A stretch of 64,000 nucleotides of DNA from contig JANQPP010000124.1 of assembly GCA_028289405.1 (NCBI GenBank), forward strand, positions 1 through 64,000, read 5' to 3'. Made by a program: the position numbers and the translations under genes. This DNA is from Pirellulales bacterium (GTDB taxonomy: Bacteria; Planctomycetota; Planctomycetia; Pirellulales; JANQPP01). Positions within the stretch are counted from its first letter, which is position 1, and each line of letters starts with the position of its first letter. Below, piece after piece: positions 17,995 through 26,593 of the stretch. The notes beneath the pieces are model-generated. The model was not told where the DNA came from, made no database searches, and saw nothing but the letters and a program-made list of their open reading frames with translations.

Positions 17995-18285
17995 ATGAGC
18001 CTTTCCCGGGAAGCGGTCACCAAAGTGGCCCTACTAGCGCGTCTGGAATTGACGCCCGAGGAATTGGACTCCATCACTAGCCAATTGGGGCAGATCGTGG
18101 ACTACGTGCAGCAGCTTTCCTCCGTGGATACGGAGGGGGTTGAGCCCATGGCCCACGCCATGGAGCAGCATAACGTGTTTCGCGCGGACGAGGTCAGGCC
18201 TAGCTTGCCCCGCGAGGAGGCCCTGGCCAACGCCCCACGCCACAATGACGAATATTATCGCGTGCCCGCCGTGCTGGGAGACTAG
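17995..18285 (+). CDS. gatC: Asp/Glu-tRNA amidotransferase subunit C
   Basis: A 96-residue GatC from the ATG at 17995, the usual length for the family. Key segments are VTKVALLARLELTPEELDSITSQL near the N-terminus and VEPMAHAMEQHNVFRADEV in the middle, with the C-terminal EYYRVPAVL. An in-frame open region extends upstream into rpmB but does not belong to the protein. GatC clamps GatA and GatB together in the enzyme that converts Glu-tRNA(Gln) and/or Asp-tRNA(Asn) to the amidated forms. It is the first gene of a contiguous gatC-gatA-gatB operon, with gatA 51 bases downstream. Confidence 0.95.
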   Translation: MSLSREAVTKVALLARLELTPEELDSITSQLGQIVDYVQQLSSVDTEGVEPMAHAMEQHNVFRADEVRPSLPREEALANAPRHNDEYYRVPAVLGD

Positions 18286-18336
18286 GCAGCGAGCAGCGGC
18301 ACGCGACATCGACACGGCACTATTCTCTGAGCGACC

Positions 18337-19833
18337 ATGCAGCTTACTGAAACCTCCGCCGTGGACCTTGTGGAAGGGCTGCAAGCCGGTCGGTGGACCG
18401 CCGTGGAGGTGGCGCGATCTTTTCTGGAACGGATCAGCGGGAAAGACCCCGAAATTGGCGCGTTCCTCCAGGTCCATGCCGATGCCGCGCTCGAGCAGGC
18501 GGAACGCATCGATGCGCGTCGCGCCACGGGAAAATCCGTGGGCAAACTGGCCGGACTCCCCTTGAGCCTCAAGGACGTCCTTTGCACTCGTAGCCAGCCC
18601 ACGACCTGCGGATCCCGCATGCTGGAAAACTTTCAGCCTCCCTTTGATGCCACCTCGGTTGCCAAGTTGCGCGACGCGGACGCCGTCTTTCTCGGCAAGG
18701 TGAACATGGACGAGTTCGCCATGGGCAGTTCCTGTGAAAACTCGGCTTTTCAGGCCACGCGAAATCCCTGGAACTTGGAATGCATCCCGGGCGGTTCCAG
18801 CGGCGGATCAGCAGCCTGCGTGGCAGCGGGCATGGCCCCCATCTCGATTGGCAGTGATACCGGTGGGTCGGTGCGGCAGCCGGCGGCACTGTGCGGAGTG
18901 ACCGGGCTCAAGCCGACCTATGGCCGCATCAGCCGGTATGGCCTCGTGGCCTTCGCCAGCAGCTTGGACCAAATCGGCCCCGTGGGGACCTCCGTGAGGG
19001 ACGTGGCACTATTGCTCGAAGTCTTGGCAGGGCACGACCCGCTCGATTCCACGTCGATCGACGCCCCAGTGCCACCCTATTCACAAACCGTGGAACAGCC
19101 GCTCAAGAACCTGACTTTGGGAATCGCCAAGGAGCATTTCGAGAGCGGATTGGATGGCGATGTCGAAAGCGCCGTGCGGGAGGCGTTACGAGTCTACGAG
19201 TCGCTCGGCGCCACGATCAAGGAAGTCTCCCTGCCGCACGCGCCGCACGCGGTCGGCACGTACTACATCATCGCCTGCTGCGAATGTTCCAGCAATTTGG
19301 CCCGGTACGATGGCGTGCATTACGGCCACCGCACGGACGTTTCCCAGATGCTGGCCGAAGGTGGCAATTCCAACGACGACCTCACGCCGCTGGAGCGTAT
19401 GTATTGCCGCAGCCGTGCCGAAGGTTTTGGACCCGAGGTCAAGCGGCGGATCATGCTGGGGACGTACGCGCTCAGCGCCGGCTACTACGATGCCTACTAC
19501 CTGCAAGCCCTGAAAGTCCGCCGCCTGATCCGGCAAGATTTCGACAAGGCGTTCGAGGAAGTAGATTTGCTAGTGGGGCCGGTCATGCCCACTGCCGCGT
19601 ACAAGTTGGGCGAAAAGGTCGAAGATCCGTTGTCGATGTATCTTTCGGATCTGTTCACCGTCAGCGCCAATCTCACTGGCCAGCCGGCCATTTCCGTCCC
19701 TTGCGGATTCACCTCCGGCGGCCTGCCGATTGGCCTGCACCTACAGGCTCCCCCCATGGAAGAAGAACGGTTGTTGCGGGGTGCCTGGATGTTCCAAAAC
19801 GCCACCGACTGGCACCAGCGGAGGCCCCAGTGA
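18337..19833 (+). CDS. gatA: Asp/Glu-tRNA amidotransferase subunit A
   Basis: A 498-residue amidase-signature enzyme. The catalytic Ser-cisSer-Lys triad lies in LSLKDVLCTR (Lys), GGSSGGSAA and IGSDTGGSVRQPA (Ser residues). The following GVTGLKPTYGRISRYGLVAFASSLDQIGP is strongly typical of GatA. It releases ammonia from glutamine or asparagine and passes it to GatB. Length is normal (about 480-500). The stop overlaps the GTG start of gatB by 4 bases, so translation is coupled. Confidence 0.97.
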   Translation: MQLTETSAVDLVEGLQAGRWTAVEVARSFLERISGKDPEIGAFLQVHADAALEQAERIDARRATGKSVGKLAGLPLSLKDVLCTRSQPTTCGSRMLENFQPPFDATSVAKLRDADAVFLGKVNMDEFAMGSSCENSAFQATRNPWNLECIPGGSSGGSAACVAAGMAPISIGSDTGGSVRQPAALCGVTGLKPTYGRISRYGLVAFASSLDQIGPVGTSVRDVALLLEVLAGHDPLDSTSIDAPVPPYSQTVEQPLKNLTLGIAKEHFESGLDGDVESAVREALRVYESLGATIKEVSLPHAPHAVGTYYIIACCECSSNLARYDGVHYGHRTDVSQMLAEGGNSNDDLTPLERMYCRSRAEGFGPEVKRRIMLGTYALSAGYYDAYYLQALKVRRLIRQDFDKAFEEVDLLVGPVMPTAAYKLGEKVEDPLSMYLSDLFTVSANLTGQPAISVPCGFTSGGLPIGLHLQAPPMEEERLLRGAWMFQNATDWHQRRPQ

Positions 19834-21317
19834 ACGCTACCCAATCCGCGACAGCGCATGATGTGGTGATCGGGCTGGAAGTGCACGTACAACTGGCCAC
19901 TCAGTCGAAGCTGTTTTGCAGCTGCGCGACGCGGTTCGGCGCGCCTCCGAACACGCTCACCTGTCCCTTGTGTATTGGCATGCCGGGGACCTTGCCTGTG
20001 ATGAACCGCCACGCCTTCGAACTGGCACTGCAAACCGCCGTCTCGCTCGATTGCCAGATCGCCCCGTTCACGAAGTGGGACCGCAAAAATTACTACTATC
20101 CCGACCTGCCGAAGGGCTACCAAATCAGCCAATACGATCTGCCCTTCAGCCACGACGGGCACTTGGACACCTATGACCCCAAGGGGAACCTTCCCGTCCG
20201 CCGCGTGGGCATCATCCGCGTCCACTTGGAGGAGGACGCCGGCAAGAGCATGCATGACGAGGCCGCGGGCAAAAGTGACAGCCTGATCGACCTCAACCGG
20301 ACCGGCACGCCGCTGCTGGAAATTGTCACCGAACCGGACATGCGCTCCCCCGCCGAAGCCAAAGCTTTTCTCACGGAACTCAAGCTGCTGCTGACGTACC
20401 TGGGCGTTTCCGACTGCAACATGCAGGAGGGGAGCCTGCGGGTCGACGCGAATATCAATCTCCACGTTCCGCGAAATGGCGAGACTATCGCCACGCCGAT
20501 CGTGGAAGTCAAGAACATGAACAGTTTCCGCGCCGTGGAACGGGCCTTGGAATACGAAGCCGGGCGACAGTGGGAAGAGTGGCAGGCTACGGGCCAGAAA
20601 ATGGGAGACGTTCCCAAGCAGACGCGGGGCTGGGACGACGCGGCAAATCTCACGCGACCGCAACGGCACAAGGAGGAGTCGAGCGACTACCGCTATTTCC
20701 CGGACCCGGACCTGGTCCCGGTCGTGGTCTCTCCAGAGGAAATCGAGGTGATCACCAAATCCTTGGGCGAATTGCCTGCAGCGCTCCGTTCACGTTTAGA
20801 ATCGGAATATGGATTGAGCGCGTACGACAGCGACGTCTTGGTGAATCAAGGCCGGAGCTTGGCCAGCTATTTCGTACAAGTGGCGGAAGCTTGTGGCAAC
20901 GGCAAATTGGCCAGCAATTGGATCCAGCAGGATATCCTGAGGCTGCTCAAGGAGCGGCAGGAAACGATCGACGATTTCCCCGTTTCCGCCGCCGCCCTCG
21001 CCGACCTGTTGCGTAAGGTGGATCAAGGTGAACTCGACACCAGCAAAGGGCGGGACGTCCTCGGCGGCATGATCGACTCGGGGCAGCCGGCTGAAGATGT
21101 GATGCTTGAATTGGGGATTGCTGCCGTCGACGAAAGCGAACTCACCGCGCTCTGTGAGCAACTGCTCGTGGAAAACGAGCGGATCGTGGCCGATGTGCAA
21201 GCCGGGAAGGTGCAAGCCATCGGCGCCCTGATCGGCCAAGCTAAAAAGCGGAACCCCAACGTCAATCCGGGCCGCGTGCGCGAGATTTGTCTGCAACTTA
21301 TCAGCAAACGCGCGTAG
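19830..21317 (+). CDS. gatB: Asp/Glu-tRNA amidotransferase subunit B
   Basis: About 495 residues from a GTG start that overlaps the gatA stop (GTGA). The reading frame is open far upstream inside gatA, but family homology begins at HDVVIGLEVHVQL, supporting the GTG. The zinc-ribbon cysteines are visible (FCSCATRFG and TCPLCIGMPG). The kinase-like catalytic core follows (KNYYYPDLPKGYQISQYD), and the C-terminal tail is the YqeY-like tRNA-binding domain. GatB phosphorylates the misacylated tRNA and transfers the ammonia supplied by GatA. Length and domain order are standard. Confidence 0.96.
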   Translation: MNATQSATAHDVVIGLEVHVQLATQSKLFCSCATRFGAPPNTLTCPLCIGMPGTLPVMNRHAFELALQTAVSLDCQIAPFTKWDRKNYYYPDLPKGYQISQYDLPFSHDGHLDTYDPKGNLPVRRVGIIRVHLEEDAGKSMHDEAAGKSDSLIDLNRTGTPLLEIVTEPDMRSPAEAKAFLTELKLLLTYLGVSDCNMQEGSLRVDANINLHVPRNGETIATPIVEVKNMNSFRAVERALEYEAGRQWEEWQATGQKMGDVPKQTRGWDDAANLTRPQRHKEESSDYRYFPDPDLVPVVVSPEEIEVITKSLGELPAALRSRLESEYGLSAYDSDVLVNQGRSLASYFVQVAEACGNGKLASNWIQQDILRLLKERQETIDDFPVSAAALADLLRKVDQGELDTSKGRDVLGGMIDSGQPAEDVMLELGIAAVDESELTALCEQLLVENERIVADVQAGKVQAIGALIGQAKKRNPNVNPGRVREICLQLISKRA

Positions 21318-21390
21318 AATCCCGTGAGACGAGAAGCGGGGATCCGGTGGACCGCACTAGCCGGAGATAAATTGTCCCGCAGGAGGGGCC

Positions 21391-21957
21391 ATGCGATTTC
21401 TGATCGATGGTTACAACCTGCTGTATGCCTCTGGCATCGTCGCCGCGGGACCAGGCGAAGGGAGCTTTCGCCGCTCCCGCCTGGAGCTGCTGGACTTCGT
21501 GGCGGACGTTTTGGGCGAACCGGACGCTGCCCGCACGACCGTGGTGTTCGATGCTTCCCAAGCACCGCCGGGACTGCCCAAGGAAGGCCGGCATCGGGGG
21601 ATTCGCGTGCTCTTCGCGCGGGACCATGCGGATGCCGACGAACTGGTCGGAAAACTCATCGCCAAGGCCACGGCTCCCCGCCGGCTCACCGTCGTCTCCA
21701 GCGACCATCGCTTGCATCGGGCGGCCCGCCGACGCCGTGCCACGCCGGTCGATAGCGACCAGTGGTTCGCGGAAGCCGAGCGGCGGCTGCACGCGGCGAG
21801 CCCGCAGACCATAAGAAAACCATCGCCCCCTACTTCGGAAGAGGAAGTCGCCTTCTGGCTGGAAAAGTTCGCGGCGACTGGCGAACAAGATCCGCTCGAT
21901 CCCTTTCCGCCGGATTTCATGGAGAACTTGGCCGAAAAAGACATGGAAGATGAATAA
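21391..21957 (+). CDS. YacP-like NYN-domain ribonuclease
   Basis: A 188-residue protein that begins FLIDGYNLLYAS, the acidic first strand of the NYN (PIN-like) nuclease fold. It continues with TVVFDAS, the conserved RVLFARDHADADELVGKLI block and LTVVSSDHRLHRAARRR, as in YacP/Rae1-type RNases, with Asp residues in each block that would bind metal. The C-terminal 50 residues are an acidic tail. AGGAGGGG precedes the ATG. It follows gatB by 73 bases in the same direction. Rae1 homologs cleave mRNA on the ribosome, which would fit the translation-gene neighbourhood; that role is inferred. Confidence 0.8.
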   Translation: MRFLIDGYNLLYASGIVAAGPGEGSFRRSRLELLDFVADVLGEPDAARTTVVFDASQAPPGLPKEGRHRGIRVLFARDHADADELVGKLIAKATAPRRLTVVSSDHRLHRAARRRRATPVDSDQWFAEAERRLHAASPQTIRKPSPPTSEEEVAFWLEKFAATGEQDPLDPFPPDFMENLAEKDMEDE

Positions 21958-22157
21958 GAGCCTGGGGACAAAACACCTACGTATCCGCGAATCTGAGCGT
22001 CCGTCGGCCGTGAAACGCTGACGGAAGAATCAACGGGAGGTTTTGTCCGTTGGCTTTAAGACCGATGTGCGGTGACCCGGATAATGTATGATTGCTTCAG
22101 TTCGAAGGTTGTCGCGTTTTGACGTGGGCAAGGATTTGCCCAAGGAGCGAGTAGAGC

Positions 22158-22583
22158 ATGCGGGTCCGGCACACATTCTGGGGAGTCATCACGGAAAAGC
22201 TCCAGGAGTCGAAAGAGTTTTACGTCACGCACTTGGGTTTCCGCGTGCTGTACGAACTGGAATGGTATCTACATTTGGCGAGCGAAGGGGGAACCTGCGA
22301 ACTCGGTTTTTTGGCACCCCATCACTCCACACAGCCGCCCATCTTTCAAGAGCCGTTTCTGGGAGGCGGAGCTTGGCTCTCGCTGGAAGTGGATGACGCG
22401 GAGGAGGAATACAACCGCCTCCGCCGGGCCCAATTGATCATGGCCCTGCCGCTAACCGATGAGCCCTGGGGGGAGCGGCATTTCGCGCTCGCGGACCCCA
22501 GCGGCATGCCGATCAACATCTATTCACGCATCCCGCCCAGCGAGGAATTTTCGCAGGGCACGGAATCGCCTCCTGCCATCTGA
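22158..22583 (+). CDS. VOC-family (glyoxalase/dioxygenase-like) protein
   Basis: A 141-residue protein with the beta-alpha-beta-beta-beta repeat of vicinal oxygen chelate proteins: KLQESKEFYVTHLGFRVLYELEWYLHLAS in the first half and GGAWLSLEVDDAEEEYNRL followed by ADPSGMPINIYSR in the second. AAGGAG lies about 10 bases before the ATG. Metal-ligand residues are not obvious, so it could be an enzyme or a binding protein (bleomycin-resistance-like). No substrate clue comes from the neighbours. It converges on the YjbQ-like gene. Confidence 0.75.
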   Translation: MRVRHTFWGVITEKLQESKEFYVTHLGFRVLYELEWYLHLASEGGTCELGFLAPHHSTQPPIFQEPFLGGGAWLSLEVDDAEEEYNRLRRAQLIMALPLTDEPWGERHFALADPSGMPINIYSRIPPSEEFSQGTESPPAI

Positions 22584-22609
22584 CGCCAGGCCATTCTCGG
22601 CCAATCGAA

Positions 22610-23032
22610 TCACTCGCCAATAACTTTGACCAGGACCCGCTTGGCCCGGCGGCCATCGAACTCGCCGTAAAAAATTTGCTCCCATGGGCCGAAGTCCAGC
22701 TTTCCTTCGGTCACGGCGACGACCACTTCCCGTCCCATGATTTGCCGCTTGTGGTGGGCATCGGCGTTGTCCTCGCCCGTGCGGTTGTGGTGATAGCGTT
22801 CCGGCGAGGCGTCGAAGGGAGCCAGTTCCTCCAGCCACTTCTTGTAGTCGCGGTGCAGGCCCGGCTCATCATCGTTGATGAAGACGCTGGCCGTGATATG
22901 CATGGCGTTGCAGAGGCAGAGCCCTTCTTGAATTCCGCTTTCCCGGACCAACTCCTCCACTTGGGGCGTGATGTTGAGAAAGTCCATGCGGGCCGGGATG
23001 TTGAAGGTCAGATGCCGCGTCAACGATTTCAT
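22610..23032 (-). CDS. YjbQ/UPF0047 family protein
   Basis: About 140 residues of the YjbQ (UPF0047) family, with the hallmark segments [20 protein letters not shown], the [39 protein letters not shown] core and a C-terminal [10 protein letters not shown]. The ATG at 23032 (MKSLTRHL) has GGGG 7 bases upstream and is preferred to the ATG at 23038. Family members are annotated as having secondary thiamine-phosphate synthase activity, a weak in vivo suppressor activity whose physiological meaning is uncertain. It follows the LarA-like gene on the minus strand with a gap of about 30 bases, so the two are probably one operon. Confidence 0.9.
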   Translation of the reverse strand: MKSLTRHLTFNIPARMDFLNITPQVEELVRESGIQEGLCLCNAMHITASVFINDDEPGLHRDYKKWLEELAPFDASPERYHHNRTGEDNADAHHKRQIMGREVVVAVTEGKLDFGPWEQIFYGEFDGRRAKRVLVKVIGE

Positions 23033-23065
23033 GAGCATTCCCCAGGTAAACTATTCGGCAGGGAT

Positions 23066-24373
23066 TCAGAACCGGTCCGCGGTGGTCCATAGTCCCAAGC
23101 CGGCATGGCCAATGTAGTAATACTCTTCTCCATCGGCGGTGGTATTCCAGCCTTCACGGACGTCCGGCGTCTGGTAGCGGGCGAGCAGCGTGGCCAGATC
23201 ACCGTAAGCATATCCCGCCTCTTCAATCTCCTCTCGGCTGAGCTTGCCGGGGCAATACGTGATTTGGAAGCGGCCCTCGGAGGAACCATGAATCAGATGT
23301 GCGGCGGCGGAGAGGTTGCCCGCCAGTTCCGGATGCTTCTCCACGCAATTCAGCACATGATCCGTGCCGCGATAGCCGAAGCGGCGGATCAGTGTGTCGA
23401 TCTCCGGTTTTTCGCCGAACGTTTCCACGCCAGGCGCCAGTACGATCAACTCGCCGCCATCCGCCAGGGCCATACGTGAACGATAGATGGCTTTGTTGGC
23501 CAGCCAGGTGGAATGGTACGCCTCCGGCGACATGTGGACGACAACCTTGGGCAAGGGCCGATCCACGACATGTACGTTCACCTGTCGACACAATTCCGCG
23601 CCGGTTTCAAAACAGCCCTCGCCATCTCCCGCATATAGGCCACGCGTGCAAAGGCCATGCTCCGCGTCTTCGTCCCGCACAGTGAGCAGGTAGGTCACGG
23701 GAAACTCGGCCGCGAAATGTCGGCTGGCGTAGTTAAAAACTTCGCGTACTGGGGTGCGGGCCCGGCCCATGATCCGTTCCATGCCGTAGACCGCGCCGAG
23801 GTAATGGGACTTGTTGATCAAGTCCGCGCCGCCGGCGCCGACAAACAGGTTTTTGTTGTGGTTGGCGATGCCCGCCACTTCGTGCGGGACCAATTGGCCG
23901 ATGGAGAAGATGCGGTCCCAATCGCCTTCGAGCAACACGCGATTGAGCGCGACTTGAATGGAGGTCTTGAGCCGGTCCTCGGAGATCTTTTCCACGAACT
24001 CGGCCGGCACTTCGCCCAGTGTTATCACGTCCGTCCGCCAGTGGTGAGGACGAAACACGTCCGTCGGGATGCCCGGAAACATCGCGGCGATTTCATCCTC
24101 GTTCATGGGCCGATGCGTGCCGACGGTGGGGAGCACTTCCACGTGGCAGGTGTCCCGCAATCGCCGGTAGAGCATTCCCGTCAATTCGCCGGCCCAGGAA
24201 TCCCGCCGGGTCATGTCGGGAGGGAGCAGCAGCACGCGGCGCAAGGGTCCCACCTGTGCCAACATGGTATCGAGCAGTTCTGCGGCCCGCTCTTCGGTAA
24301 TACGGGCATCCGGAGCGCCTTCCGCAAAGTACTCACGAGAGACGGAATGCTGAGCTGCGGTTATGGACATCAT
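23066..24373 (-). CDS. LarA-like (DUF2088, lactate racemase N-terminal domain) protein
   Basis: About 435 residues from the ATG pair at 24373/24370. The sequence follows the LarA/DUF2088 plan: LLLPPDMTRRDSWAGELTGM near the start, VEVLPTVGTHRPMNEDEI (the THR region), and AGIANHNKNLFVGAGGADLINKSHYLGAVYGMERIMG. In LarA this fold binds the nickel-pincer cofactor and racemises 2-hydroxy acids. The GTHRPM and SHYLG histidines are candidate catalytic residues. No larB/C/E cofactor genes are in the window, so racemase activity on lactate specifically is not claimed. The first gene of a likely operon with the YjbQ-like gene. Confidence 0.82.
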   Translation of the reverse strand: MMSITAAQHSVSREYFAEGAPDARITEERAAELLDTMLAQVGPLRRVLLLPPDMTRRDSWAGELTGMLYRRLRDTCHVEVLPTVGTHRPMNEDEIAAMFPGIPTDVFRPHHWRTDVITLGEVPAEFVEKISEDRLKTSIQVALNRVLLEGDWDRIFSIGQLVPHEVAGIANHNKNLFVGAGGADLINKSHYLGAVYGMERIMGRARTPVREVFNYASRHFAAEFPVTYLLTVRDEDAEHGLCTRGLYAGDGEGCFETGAELCRQVNVHVVDRPLPKVVVHMSPEAYHSTWLANKAIYRSRMALADGGELIVLAPGVETFGEKPEIDTLIRRFGYRGTDHVLNCVEKHPELAGNLSAAAHLIHGSSEGRFQITYCPGKLSREEIEEAGYAYGDLATLLARYQTPDVREGWNTTADGEEYYYIGHAGLGLWTTADRF

Positions 24374-24660
24374 TGAATAGGGGTTGACGTTAAAATGGGA
24401 TGGTTTGCAAACGAGCCGAGTGCAAACGGCCACGTCCCAGTGAGTGACGACCTTCGATGCGTTCCGGCAGTATCCCTGCTATGCAGCAGCCTCGCAATGC
24501 GCCGGTGGCCATGCAAAATGAAAAACGCCGCGAAGTCGCCTTGTAATTTCGGGAAGATCTCATAAAGTAAAAGGTTCTGATGGATGCCAGGGAGCCGCTC
24601 ACGTACGGATCTGGCGCAGATGTTGAGCCACGAAGCCCCCCAACCAATGAGCGATCAAGT

Positions 24661-24924
24661 ATGAGCCACGTCCGATCGGCCCGGCGCCGAGCTCGCGCCC
24701 GAACCAAATCGAAGAAGAAGGATCCCATTTTCGTTGATGGCGTGCGCCCACGCCCCATGTATGTCGATTACAAGGACTTGGAACTGCTCGGCAAGCTGAC
24801 CAACCGGCAGGGAAAAATTGTGGGCCGCCGGAAAAGTGGCTGCACCGCCGCTAGCCAACACGCGGTAGCCCGGGCAATCAAACGGGCCCGCTTCATGGCA
24901 CTGCTGCCGTACGTTGCCGACTGA
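24661..24924 (+). CDS. rpsR: 30S ribosomal protein S18
   Basis: About 87 residues from the ATG at 24661. The conserved core YVDYKDLELLGKLTNRQGKIVGRRKSGCTAASQHAVARAIKRARFMALLPYV matches bS18, ending with the diagnostic AIKRARxxALLP segment. The N-terminal RRRARARTKSKKKDP is a basic tail. The frame is open back to an ATG at 24580, which would add 27 non-conserved residues; the shorter form fits the family. It is monocistronic, with no other ribosomal gene beside it, and is followed by a hairpin. Confidence 0.92.
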   Translation: MSHVRSARRRARARTKSKKKDPIFVDGVRPRPMYVDYKDLELLGKLTNRQGKIVGRRKSGCTAASQHAVARAIKRARFMALLPYVAD

Positions 24925-24945
24925 CTCGGTAGGATACCAGTTGGG

Positions 24946-24972
24946 CGGAAGCCTGAGTTTCCCGGGCTTCCG
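24946..24972 (+). terminator. Hairpin after rpsR
   Basis: CGGAAGCC pairs with GGCTTCCG over an 11-base loop, 21 bases past the rpsR stop. There is no T-run, so it may be a weak terminator or a transcript 3'-end stabiliser. Confidence 0.5.
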
Positions 24973-25019
24973 CGACGTTCCGTGTCAACGGGCATCCGGA
25001 GTCATCTCTGACTCACAGA

Positions 25020-25060
25020 CGTGGTAGTCGAAGACCACGGTACGTTTTCCCTACCGTGGT
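25020..25060. other. Two mutually exclusive hairpins
   Basis: ACCACGGTA (25034-25042) can pair with TACCGTGGT (25052-25060), a perfect 9-base stem. Alternatively ACCACG (25034-25039) can pair with CGTGGT upstream (25020-25025). The two folds share a strand and cannot coexist, a pattern seen in switches, although none is known here. Confidence 0.5.
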
Positions 25061-25114
25061 GGCGCGCTGGCTGGCTTCCCGCGCTCCTCGCAAATTTCTA
25101 GCCCGCCAAAAAAT

Positions 25115-25138
25115 AATGCGGTCATCCTTGACCGCATT
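25115..25138. other. Perfect 10-base hairpin
   Basis: AATGCGGTCA and TGACCGCATT form a perfect stem closed by a TCCT tetraloop, preceded by A-rich and followed by TTCCC sequence. Read leftward, the A-run becomes a T-run just after the stem, so it fits a terminator for a leftward transcript, although the leftward EEP gene ends to the right of it at 25368, some 230 bases upstream in that reading. Confidence 0.55.
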
Positions 25139-25164
25139 TCCCTGGTTAACTTGCCAAAGCGAAT

Positions 25165-25198
25165 GGATTCCGTCGGACGCTCAACCCCGACGGAATCC
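25165..25198. other. Perfect 12-base hairpin
   Basis: GGATTCCGTCGG and CCGACGGAATCC form a 12-base perfect stem around a 10-base loop. No T-run follows on either strand. Confidence 0.55.
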
Positions 25199-25270
25199 GT
25201 ACCGCGAAACCGAGTTCGCGTTCAAGGGGCTCGCTGGCAGGCAGTCTCAGCATACCGCGCCGCGGGTGGC

Positions 25271-25337
25271 TGTCAGTCCCTGACATGAACTGTTTTCGAC
25301 CTACTGTGACATCATGTTGTCACCCTTGAAGGTCGAA
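25271..25337. other. Two adjacent hairpins before the EEP gene 3' end
   Basis: TGTCAG-TCC-CTGACA (25271-25285) is a small 6-base stem. At 25295-25337, TTCGACCT pairs with AGGTCGAA, enclosing an inner GTGACA/TGTCAC stem. The nested structure ends 31 bases from the stop of the leftward EEP-family gene and could be its terminator. Confidence 0.5.
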
Positions 25338-25367
25338 GCGTGAATCAACGCCTCTCAGAAGCATCGC

Positions 25368-26396
25368 TCATGGCGTAACAAGCTGAAAATCCAGCATGAC
25401 CGGGCGATGGTCCGAGCCGATATCGGGGCCGATCCGCAAATCTCGGATGGCGAACTCGGCACTGACAAGAAAATGATCGATCGGTAGCCAAAGGTACGGC
25501 TTTCGTCCACACCAACTCGGCAGTATTCCGAAACCCCGCCGCGTATCGCGTAGATTGGTTTCCTTCAACAGGTCGTGGAACACAGGCGACCAAGGTGTGC
25601 TATTCAAATCGCCGCAAAGCATGACGGGGCGTGTTTCCTTGGCAATGACGTTCCCCTGAACGTCGAGTTGCTCATCCCGCAGCCGCATCCGCTCCGGTGC
25701 TCCGGGAGGCAAGGGATGCGTTCCCACGATTGTCACGATTTGTTCCCCCATCCGCAAACGCGCGTACACCGAAGGAACCCCTGCTTCTCCCCAGAGACGA
25801 ATGCGGAGTTCCACGGGCTCGATTTTCGTGTACATGGCGATCCCGAAATTGTCGGAGCGTGCTCCCCGCGCGACATGCGGGTAGATCGATTCCAAGGGCC
25901 GCATGGCTTCCATCCAGAGGGCGTCCACTTCCATCAAGAGGAAGAAGTCGGGCTCTTCTCGCTCGATGACCTCTCGCAGCAATGCGTAATTCCGATTTCG
26001 CGTGTAAACGTTGGCGATCATGCCGCGATAGACGGGACCGCTACCGGCAGGCTGAGTGACCGGAATATAGGCGGGCAAAACTGCCCAAAGGTGGATGGCA
26101 AGGCATGCGGCGGGAATCAGAGACCATTTGCGATACCCACGTTTGCATAGCAGCAGCAAACTGAGTGGCGCGAGGTACAACAGGTAGTAGACGCGGAAAT
26201 GCGTGAGCAGCTCCAATGCCCAATACCAGCGCGCACCGAAAGTGCCCAGGGTTGGCAACGCTCCCAAAAAGGCGAGCGCGGAGATCACGCGCCAAAGATC
26301 AAACCGTGGGGAAGCGGAAGGCCTAGCGGGCGTTTCACTTCCGGCCGGTCCGATGGGGTCTTCCATCCATTCCGTCGGAGTTCTCTCCGTGGTCAA
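25368..26396 (-). CDS. Membrane-anchored endonuclease/exonuclease/phosphatase (EEP) family protein
   Basis: A 342-residue protein with an N-terminal region of about three membrane helices (residues about 35-115), followed by an EEP-fold domain. Visible catalytic-type segments are IANVYTRN (the N of the first strand), FLLMEVD (metal-binding Glu), VGTHPLPPG, PVMLCGDLNSTPWSP (DxN pair) and the terminal GSDHRPVMLDF (SDH catalytic His). This is the layout of the uncharacterised YafD/membrane EEP group. Substrates in the superfamily include nucleic acids, phosphoinositides and sphingolipids, so none is assigned. The start is a TTG, supported by AGGAGGG 7 bases upstream; the in-frame ATG at 26366 lacks a well-spaced site. 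Confidence 0.85.
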   Translation of the reverse strand: MTTERTPTEWMEDPIGPAGSETPARPSASPRFDLWRVISALAFLGALPTLGTFGARWYWALELLTHFRVYYLLYLAPLSLLLLCKRGYRKWSLIPAACLAIHLWAVLPAYIPVTQPAGSGPVYRGMIANVYTRNRNYALLREVIEREEPDFFLLMEVDALWMEAMRPLESIYPHVARGARSDNFGIAMYTKIEPVELRIRLWGEAGVPSVYARLRMGEQIVTIVGTHPLPPGAPERMRLRDEQLDVQGNVIAKETRPVMLCGDLNSTPWSPVFHDLLKETNLRDTRRGFGILPSWCGRKPYLWLPIDHFLVSAEFAIRDLRIGPDIGSDHRPVMLDFQLVTP

Positions 26397-26403
26397 GGCG
26401 GCA

Positions 26404-26410
26404 CCCTCCT
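26404..26410 (-). promoter_or_regulatory. Strong ribosome-binding site deciding a TTG start
   Basis: AGGAGGG on the minus strand lies 7 bases before the TTG at 26396, making the TTG a better start for the EEP-family gene than the ATG ten codons later. Confidence 0.75.
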
Positions 26411-26593
26411 CTCCGTTTCTTTATGAACTCCGTTCCGTGGAGCGAGGCCATGCATCCATCACCGTGATCAAAGACTTTGACGAATGGATCGCCGGCTGCC
26501 TAGAGATTCCCGGGCTTTGAGGCATAATGACGGATCGCGGCTCCGATGCTACCGCAAACCGCACGCGCCGTCCAAGCCCATTGAGAGGATCAA

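Larger units (their letters stand above)
24925..25367. other. Hairpin-rich convergent intergenic region
   Basis: About 440 bases between the stops of rpsR and the EEP-family gene, which converge. No coding frame, tRNA or known riboswitch was recognised. It holds at least six inverted repeats of unrelated sequence, annotated separately below. Confidence 0.6.

Noticed and set aside
19497-20669. A 390-codon antisense open frame across gatA/gatB
   Set aside because: The plus strand encodes complete gatA and gatB; the antisense frame has no recognisable domain.
24925-25367. A tRNA or riboswitch in the hairpin-rich region after rpsR
   Set aside because: No cloverleaf with a TTCGA T-arm and no known aptamer core could be recognised; the hairpins are linear and unrelated.
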